64,000 nucleotides of DNA from Burkholderia puraquae (lineage in GTDB: Bacteria; Pseudomonadota; Gammaproteobacteria; Burkholderiales; Burkholderiaceae), in NCBI RefSeq assembly GCF_002099195.1, contig NZ_NBYX01000006.1, positions 186,001 through 250,000 on the forward strand, written 5' to 3'. The position numbers and the translations under genes were made by a program. The notes under the pieces were generated by a model. That model was not told the origin of the DNA and did no database searches. It was given only the letters and a program-made list of their open reading frames with translations. Shown in pieces: positions 56,809 to 64,000 of the stretch. How positions within the stretch are numbered: the stretch's first letter is position 1; every line of letters begins with the position of its first letter.

Positions 56809-57029
56809 GCCGCGCATCGCCCGGTGTGCGCGAATGCCGGGTGCGACGACGCGTCGCGCCGGGCACTGCGGCACCCGGGCCGGCCGCTGCCCGGCGCGAT
56901 CGATGATTGCGCGGGCACGGCAGGACATCCGTCACCTCCTGTCGCCGGAATACCGGCGGCATTCCGCCCGGCCTACCCGTGGCTGGGCGCTTTTTCGGAA
57001 GAAGAGGGATGCATGCGTTTCGCCGGCAA

Positions 57030-57065
57030 CAAAAAACCCCGCAGACTTGCGTCATGCGGGGTTCG
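57030..57065 (-). terminator. Terminator of ssrA
   Basis: On the minus strand an AACCCCGCA / TGCGGGGTT stem with loop TGACGCAAGTC is followed by TTTTG, 19 bases past the tmRNA 3' end. Confidence 0.88.
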
Positions 57066-57083
57066 TGCGACGAGCGCGGAATT

Positions 57084-57453
57084 TGGTGGAGGCGGCGGGA
57101 ATCGAACCCGCGTCCAGAAGCGCTCCACGACTAGTTCTACATGTTTAGTTCAGTCATTTGATTTAACCGCAGCGACGCGGACGAACACGCTGCACTACGG
57201 CGATTCGCTAGGTTTTCGACCCTGGCGTCGCGACGCCGACAGGGCTTAACTGACGTAAATGACCTCTGGCGGTATTGCTACCGGTCTTGCGACACTAGCC
57301 CGTCAGTGAACTAGGCAGAGGACGGCGGCCGTTAGGCTGCCAGTGCGAACGTATCGTCGTTTGCAGTTACGATTTTCCCATTGATTAACGAGGTGACGGG
57401 TCCTCGACATGCCCTAGCCGCTTCACAACCCCTGTCGAAACCAGGTCGCCCCC
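57084..57453 (-). ncRNA. ssrA: Transfer-messenger RNA (tmRNA)
   Basis: A 370-nt one-piece tmRNA. The 5' acceptor GGGGGCGACCTGGTTTCGAC and the 3' end GTTCGATTCCCGCCGCC-TCC-ACCA form the Ala-tRNA-like domain with encoded CCA. The tag frame encodes ANDDTFALAA and stop, the usual Burkholderiales tag. tmRNA rescues stalled ribosomes and tags their products for proteolysis. The -10 of its promoter (TATAAT at 57470-57475) overlaps the stop codon of gph. Confidence 0.98.
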
Positions 57454-57469
57454 GCGGATAAGATCGATC

Positions 57470-57475
57470 ATTATA
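57470..57475 (-). promoter_or_regulatory. ssrA promoter -10 hexamer overlapping the gph stop
   Basis: A consensus TATAAT on the minus strand lies 17 bases upstream of the mature tmRNA 5' end. It overlaps the gph stop codon (57471-57473), so the -35 region must be inside gph. I could not find a convincing -35 hexamer. Confidence 0.6.
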
Positions 57476-58187
57476 GCCCAACATCGCGCAGCAGTTTGAG
57501 CAGTTGCTGCGTCGTGTCGACGAGATGCTGCGCTTGCCAGTCAGATGGCGCGGCGCCGTCGCCGCAGTAGCCGTACGCGGCCGCGACCGTCGCCATGCCG
57601 GCGGCGCTGCCGGCCTGAATGTCGCGCAGGTCGTCGCCGACGTAGACGATGCGTGCGGGCGCGAGCGTCAACTGGTCGGCCGCGTGCAGCAGCGGGGCCG
57701 GGTGTGGCTTCGGGTGCGGCGTTGTATCGCCCCCGACGACGCAGGCTGCGCGCGGCGCGAGGCCGAGCAGATCGACGAGCGGCGCCGTGAGCCGCATGGC
57801 CTTGTTCGTGACGATGCCCCAGCGCACGCCGCGGGCGTCGAGTTCGTCGAGCACGTCGCCGATGCCGGGGAACAGTGTCGTATGCACGCACAGGTCCGTC
57901 GCGTAGTTGGCCAGGAACTCGTCGCGCATCACTTCGTAGCCGGGCGTGTGCGGATCGATGCCGAACGCGCCGCCGAGCAGGCCGCGTGCACCGGCCGAGG
58001 CCAGCGGCCGCAGCACCTCGAGTGGTGTTTCGGGCAGGTCGCGCACGCGTTGCATCTTGTTGACGGCAGCCGCGAGATCGGGGGCCGTGTCGGCGAGCGT
58101 GCCGTCCAGGTCGAACAGCACGGCATCGCAGTGCAGCAGGCGCGGTTCGTCGAGTGCAGCCCGCGTGGTCGAGAGGGGAGTCGTCAT
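57471..58187 (-). CDS. gph: Phosphoglycolate phosphatase
   Basis: A 238-residue HAD hydrolase that dephosphorylates 2-phosphoglycolate. The nucleophile motif is VLFDLDGTLADTAPD (Asp26, Asp28), motif II is IVTNKAM, and the metal motif is YVGDDLRDIQAG. The cap domain lies between. It follows ubiG by 13 bases on the same strand, an arrangement common in beta- and gammaproteobacteria. Its 3' end contains the promoter of ssrA. Confidence 0.93.
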   Translation of the reverse strand: MTTPLSTTRAALDEPRLLHCDAVLFDLDGTLADTAPDLAAAVNKMQRVRDLPETPLEVLRPLASAGARGLLGGAFGIDPHTPGYEVMRDEFLANYATDLCVHTTLFPGIGDVLDELDARGVRWGIVTNKAMRLTAPLVDLLGLAPRAACVVGGDTTPHPKPHPAPLLHAADQLTLAPARIVYVGDDLRDIQAGSAAGMATVAAAYGYCGDGAAPSDWQAQHLVDTTQQLLKLLRDVGL

Positions 58188-58200
58188 GCCGGTTGAAAGG

Positions 58201-58899
58201 TCACGCGCCGCGGCGGCACGCGACGAGGTAGTTGATGTCGGTGTCGTTCGACAGCGCGAAGCGCTTGCCGATCGGGTGATACGTGATGCCCTTGATCTCC
58301 ACGATGTGCAGATCCGTCGCCCGCACGAAGCCGGCCAGTTCCGACGGGCGGATGAAGCGCGCGTAGTCGTGCGTGCCCTTCGGCAGCATTTGCGCGATGT
58401 ACTCCGCGCCGATCACGGCGAACAGGTAGGCCTTCAGGTTGCGGTTCAGCGTCGAGAAGAACACCCAGCCACCGGGCTTCACGAGCGTCGCGCACGCGGC
58501 GACGACATCGCCGGGCGACGGCACGTGCTCGAGCATCTCCATGCAGGTGACGACATCGTAGGTGCCCGGTTCGCGCGCGGCGATCGCTTCGGCGGCGATG
58601 GCCTCGTAGTCGACCGAGATGCCGCTTTCGAGGCTGTGCAGGTCGGCGACGCCGAGCGCTTCGGTCGACAGGTCGATGCCTTTCACCTGTGCGCCGAGTC
58701 CGGCCATCGATTCGGACAGGATGCCGCCGCCGCAACCGATATCGAGTGCGCGCTTGCCGGCGAGGTGCGCGTGCGCATCGATCCAGCCGAGCCGGACCGG
58801 GTTCAGGTCGTGCAGCGGCTTGAATTCGGCATTCGGATCCCACCACCGATGGGCGAGGTCGCTGAATTTCTGGAGTTCGTGCGGATCGGCGTTGGTCAT
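58201..58899 (-). CDS. ubiG: Ubiquinone biosynthesis O-methyltransferase UbiG
   Basis: A 232-residue SAM-dependent methyltransferase that performs both O-methylations in ubiquinone synthesis. The SAM-binding motif I is [12 protein letters not shown] (~53-60), preceded by the characteristic N-terminal [39 protein letters not shown] and [19 protein letters not shown] carry the later motifs. The length is normal. It is cotranscribed with gph. Confidence 0.96.
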   Translation of the reverse strand: MTNADPHELQKFSDLAHRWWDPNAEFKPLHDLNPVRLGWIDAHAHLAGKRALDIGCGGGILSESMAGLGAQVKGIDLSTEALGVADLHSLESGISVDYEAIAAEAIAAREPGTYDVVTCMEMLEHVPSPGDVVAACATLVKPGGWVFFSTLNRNLKAYLFAVIGAEYIAQMLPKGTHDYARFIRPSELAGFVRATDLHIVEIKGITYHPIGKRFALSNDTDINYLVACRRGA

Positions 58900-59002
58900 G
58901 TCGGCAAACGGGCTACGGGAGGAGGGCGGTGCTGCGGTTCGTCAGCCCCGAGTATATAAGAAGCGGACGAGCGGCGAAGCGGCGAGCGCCCGGGCGGGCG
59001 TC

Positions 59003-59031
59003 AAAGAAAAAGCCCCGCCGGAGCGGGGCTT
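59003..59031 (-). terminator. Terminator of the OmpA-family gene
   Basis: AGCCCCGCTCC / GGCGGGGCTT stem on the minus strand, followed by TTTTCTTTG, 20 bases past the stop codon. Confidence 0.88.
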
Positions 59032-59053
59032 TGAAGCAGTCGAAAACCGCGGC

Positions 59054-59722
59054 TTAGTTTGCCGGAACGGTCGTCTTCTGAACTTCTTGCGTACCAACCA
59101 CTTCGACTTCCACGCGGCGATCCGGTGCGAGGCAGGCGATGAGTTGCTTGCGGTTCTTCTGGTTGCAGCCGGTCGTAACCGGGTTGCGCTTGCCCTTGCC
59201 TTCCGTGTAGATCTTGTTGGCCGGCACACCCTTGCTGACCAGGTACGACTTCACAGCTTGCGCGCGGCGCAGCGACAGACGGTCGTTGTACTTGTCCGAA
59301 CCGATGCGGTCCGTGTAGCCCGTTGCGACGACCACTTCCGTGTTCATGCCTTGGATCTTCGAAGCCAGTTCGTCCAGCTTTTGCTTGCCCAGCGGCTTGA
59401 GCGTTGCCTTGTCGAAGTCGAACAGTGCGTCGGCTTGATACGTGATCTTCTGGCTCGAGATAGCCGGAGCGACCGGAGCGACCGGCGGCTGCGGTGCCTG
59501 GGCGACCAGTGCGCCATCGCACTTCGCGTTGGCGGTGGCCGGCGTCCAGAACGCATCACGCCAGCAGAGCTCGTTCGTGCCGTTCATCCACACCCATTCG
59601 CCCGTGCCGTTCACCCAGTTGTCATTGACGGCTTGACGCGACGCCGGCACCGACTGTGCCGAAGCGGATGCAGCCATAACTGCGGTAGCTGCAATGAACG
59701 CGAGCTTTGAAAGTTTATTCAT
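59054..59722 (-). CDS. OmpA-family outer-membrane protein
   Basis: A 222-residue protein with a signal peptide (MNKLSKLAFIAATAVMAASASA). A linker with WVNGTGEWVWMNGTNELCWRD and Pro/Val repeats precedes the C-terminal OmpA peptidoglycan-binding domain (~95-215), which contains TGYTDRIGSDKYNDRLSLRRAQAVKSYLVSKGV, the conserved TDxxGxxxxNxxLSxxRAxxV pattern. It lacks the eight-strand OmpA barrel, so it is more likely a periplasmic peptidoglycan tether, similar to the OmpA homologues common in this genus. It is monocistronic with a long divergent region shared with gyrA. Confidence 0.9.
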   Translation of the reverse strand: MNKLSKLAFIAATAVMAASASAQSVPASRQAVNDNWVNGTGEWVWMNGTNELCWRDAFWTPATANAKCDGALVAQAPQPPVAPVAPAISSQKITYQADALFDFDKATLKPLGKQKLDELASKIQGMNTEVVVATGYTDRIGSDKYNDRLSLRRAQAVKSYLVSKGVPANKIYTEGKGKRNPVTTGCNQKNRKQLIACLAPDRRVEVEVVGTQEVQKTTVPAN

Positions 59723-60162
59723 ATTTCTCCTCTCGAAATTGAGATTACCGCAGGTTTACTGCGAGCCTGTTGACGGTGACAAGTCATACATTGCTCGAAG
59801 TATAACATTGGTGCGGCACAAAAACCGTGGCACCGCTCTGTGTAGACTTCGAGCAGCGTCTAACTTTCAGTGCGTTGGCATTTTGCCATATCGTTCCCTT
59901 CCTACGAAAAAAAATCCTCCCCACCCTAAGATCGCCTCAACGTTTGTGGTGCATGCGCAACACCGACCTGCCGTAACTTTTAGAGATTGTCAAGAGTGTG
60001 GCGGCGAAATTGCGCGGATGAATGCAGTTGTTTACTCGTGCGCGAGAAACAAGTGCGACGCGATCGCCGGTGGCGCCGAGTCGAATGTGATTCTGGTGTG
60101 CGATTCCTGGCGGATTGGCGCCGCCGCAATTTTCGCTATTTATATATAGAGGGGGAGGCGAA
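59723..60162. other. Long divergent intergenic region between ompA-like and gyrA
   Basis: With the gyrA leader this gap is 541 bp. It is AT-richer than its surroundings. On the minus strand a TATACT hexamer (complement of 59799-59804) may be the -10 of the OmpA-family gene. A plus-strand open frame continues to 60149 but has no ribosome site or recognisable domain. Nothing else is supported. Confidence 0.45.
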
Positions 60163-60190
60163 TTGGCGGCTGTTGGACGCATGTTAGAAT
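60163..60190 (+). promoter_or_regulatory. gyrA promoter
   Basis: TTGGCG (60163-60168) and TAGAAT (60185-60190) are spaced by 16 bp, with the start codon 74 bases past the -10. Gyrase promoters are typically supercoiling-sensitive; the sequence does not show this directly. Confidence 0.55.
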
Positions 60191-60263
60191 CTCGCGTTGC
60201 GTTGCGCATGCAGCGCCCACGCGAAAGGCGTTCGCCGTCTTCGCTCCGAAACGATACGGATAC

Positions 60264-62867
<2,604 letters not shown>

Positions 62868-62950
62868 AGAACGGATGAGACTCTGGCCGCCGCAGGCGCG
62901 AAGCGCCGCGGCCGGCGAGCAACCATTCATATTTCCAAAAGGGAGTGATG

Positions 62951-63550
62951 ATGCAAAAGCAATTCAAGCAACTGGTTCTGCTGGCTGCACTGGTGCCGAC
63001 GTTCGCGATGGCGCAAGCGCTGTCGAATTCCGCACCGGCTGCTCCGGCGGCAGCTGCGCCGATCGACGCCGACAAGAAGGCAGCGATCAAGGATCTGCTC
63101 GACGCGATCGACGCGCCGAAGCTCGTGTCGGCAATCGGCAACAGCGCCGAAATGCAGGCCAAGCAACTCGTCCCGGCGATCCTGTCGGACGCGCTGTCGG
63201 AAAACAAGACGCTGAACGACAAGCAGAAGCAGGCTGCCGTTCCGACGCTGCAGAAGAACGCTGTGCCGAAGCTGGTCGACGGCGCAGGCAAGGTGTTCGG
63301 TACGCAACAGTTCCAGAGCGACGCGATGTCGGCTCAGTACGACGCGTACGCGAAGTACTACAGCACGTCGGAGATCAAGGATCTGACGACGTTCTACAAG
63401 AGCCCGACGGGCCGCAAGTTCATCCAGGTTCAGGATCAGGTCGGTCGCGACGTGGTCAACGGCCTGATGCAGAAGTACATGCCGCAAGCTATCCAGGCAA
63501 CGCGCACGCAGGCTGACAAGGAAGTCGCAGCAGTCAAGCCGGGCAAGTAA
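62951..63550 (+). CDS. DUF2059 family exported protein
   Basis: A 199-residue protein with a signal peptide (QKQFKQLVLLAALVPTFAMAQ). The DUF2059 core contains VFGTQQFQSDAMSAQYDAYAKYYSTSEIKDLTTFYKSPTGRKFIQVQDQV. It is an all-helical periplasmic protein of unknown function. Three starts are possible (GTG 62945, ATG 62948, ATG 62951); the last has the best spacing to GGGAG. The strong hairpin at 63614 terminates it before serC. Position between gyrA and serC is typical in Burkholderia. Confidence 0.88.
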   Translation: MQKQFKQLVLLAALVPTFAMAQALSNSAPAAPAAAAPIDADKKAAIKDLLDAIDAPKLVSAIGNSAEMQAKQLVPAILSDALSENKTLNDKQKQAAVPTLQKNAVPKLVDGAGKVFGTQQFQSDAMSAQYDAYAKYYSTSEIKDLTTFYKSPTGRKFIQVQDQVGRDVVNGLMQKYMPQAIQATRTQADKEVAAVKPGK

Positions 63551-63613
63551 AGCCGTCCAGGCGCGCCCCCGGCCGTTCGGCCGGGTTTGGCGGGAGCCTG
63601 ACGACAGTGCGAT

Positions 63614-63655
63614 AATGGCCGTTTGCGCGCGAGCGCAAGCGGCCATTTCTTTTCT
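63614..63655 (+). terminator. Terminator before serC
   Basis: AATGGCCGTTTGCGC / GCGCAAGCGGCCATT (one G-U pair) with loop GCGA, followed by TCTTTTC. It ends the DUF2059 transcript, so serC has its own promoter within ~50 bp or reads through. Confidence 0.8.
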
Positions 63656-63705
63656 GGCGCGTTCTGCCGGCGGCGAGCCGGTCGCGTCCCTCCGAGGTTT
63701 TCACG

Positions 63706-64000
63706 ATGCGCGTCTTTAATTTCTCCGCCGGCCCTGCGGCGATGCCCGAGGAAGTGCTGCGGCAAGCTGCCGACGAAATGCTCGACTGGCACGGCAGCGG
63801 CATGAGCGTGATGGAGATGAGCCATCGCGGCAAGGAGTTCATGTCGATCCACGAGGCCGCGCTGACCGACCTGCGTGACCTGCTCGGCGTGCCGGCCAGC
63901 CACCGCATCCTGTTCCTGCAGGGCGGTGGTATCGCGGAAAACGCGATCGTGCCGATGAACCTGCTCGGGTCGCGCACGACGGCGGACTTCGTCGTGACGG
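63706..64000 (+). CDS. serC: Phosphoserine aminotransferase, N-terminal part
   Basis: The first 98 codons of SerC, cut by the window end. SerC converts 3-phosphohydroxypyruvate to phosphoserine with glutamate, using pyridoxal phosphate, in serine and vitamin B6 synthesis. The start [21 protein letters not shown] and the [13 protein letters not shown] and [16 protein letters not shown] segments are diagnostic. The catalytic lysine lies beyond the window. A GAGG ribosome site precedes the ATG. Confidence 0.97.
   Translation, partial: MRVFNFSAGPAAMPEEVLRQAADEMLDWHGSGMSVMEMSHRGKEFMSIHEAALTDLRDLLGVPASHRILFLQGGGIAENAIVPMNLLGSRTTADFVVT

Noticed and set aside
59694..60149. Plus-strand frame upstream of gyrA containing TFRDCQECGGEI, superficially like a formylglycine-generating enzyme motif
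   Set aside because: Only a few residues match, the frame lacks a ribosome site and the rest shows no domain. The gyrA promoter overlaps this region, so it is more likely non-coding.

Overview
The window looks like a stretch of the large chromosome of a Burkholderia, most likely of the cepacia complex. The DNA is very GC-rich, third codon positions are nearly all G or C, and the gene orders gmk-rpoZ-spoT-greB, rph-rdgB-hemW and gph-ubiG-ompA-gyrA-serC are typical of that genus. The tmRNA tag reads ANDDTFALAA, and lineage-typical families occur (DUF4148, DUF2968, DUF2059, DUF2783, Gram-negative porin). Species assignment is inference. No phage, IS element, transposon or CRISPR array is visible, so this is mostly core chromosome with some accessory catabolic genes.

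Layout. 0-10.4 kb: end of minD, minE, two small envelope proteins, a ClC channel, heptosyltransferase waaC, an MHS-type transporter, a TonB-like lipoprotein, two unknown proteins, tRNA-Ser, and the leftward cluster rph-rdgB-hemW. 10.5-17.4 kb: rightward yicC, gmk, rpoZ, spoT, then three identical tRNA-Arg genes, greB and a porin. 17.8-25 kb: an sRNA candidate, a cold-shock gene with a hexanucleotide repeat in its leader, an exonuclease/GIY-YIG fusion, periplasmic chorismate mutase, and a metal-uptake locus (Fur-box-like site, DUF2946 protein, TonB-dependent receptor). 25-33.4 kb: a flavin hydroxylase/DUF2783 pair with a LuxR-type regulator, tRNA-Thr, fbp, pepN and a DUF4136 lipoprotein.

33.4-49.2 kb: a UPF0016 manganese-exporter-like gene behind a yybP-ykoY riboswitch, a purine-salvage operon (xdhC, add, a possible small gene, guaD) lacking xdhAB beside it, dsbB, an amidase with a GntR regulator, a class I glutamine amidotransferase, a DUF2968 protein, a tricarboxylate-type transporter, a TPR/glycosyltransferase protein and another flavin monooxygenase. 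49.2-55.7 kb: NAD-dependent formate dehydrogenase fdsGBAD with a divergent regulator. 55.8-64 kb: two small secreted proteins, ssrA, gph, ubiG, an OmpA-family protein, gyrA, a DUF2059 protein and the start of serC.

Functional links: purine bases and nucleosides are deaminated by add and guaD and oxidised by xanthine dehydrogenase, for which only the maturation factor is here. The fds operon oxidises formate to CO2 with NAD+. The most interesting non-coding signals are the Mn2+ riboswitch, a hairpin that would cover the gmk ribosome binding site, the hexamer repeat in the cold-shock leader, an orphan terminator suggesting an sRNA, and the ssrA promoter lying across the gph stop codon. I found no convincing wholly new multi-gene system.
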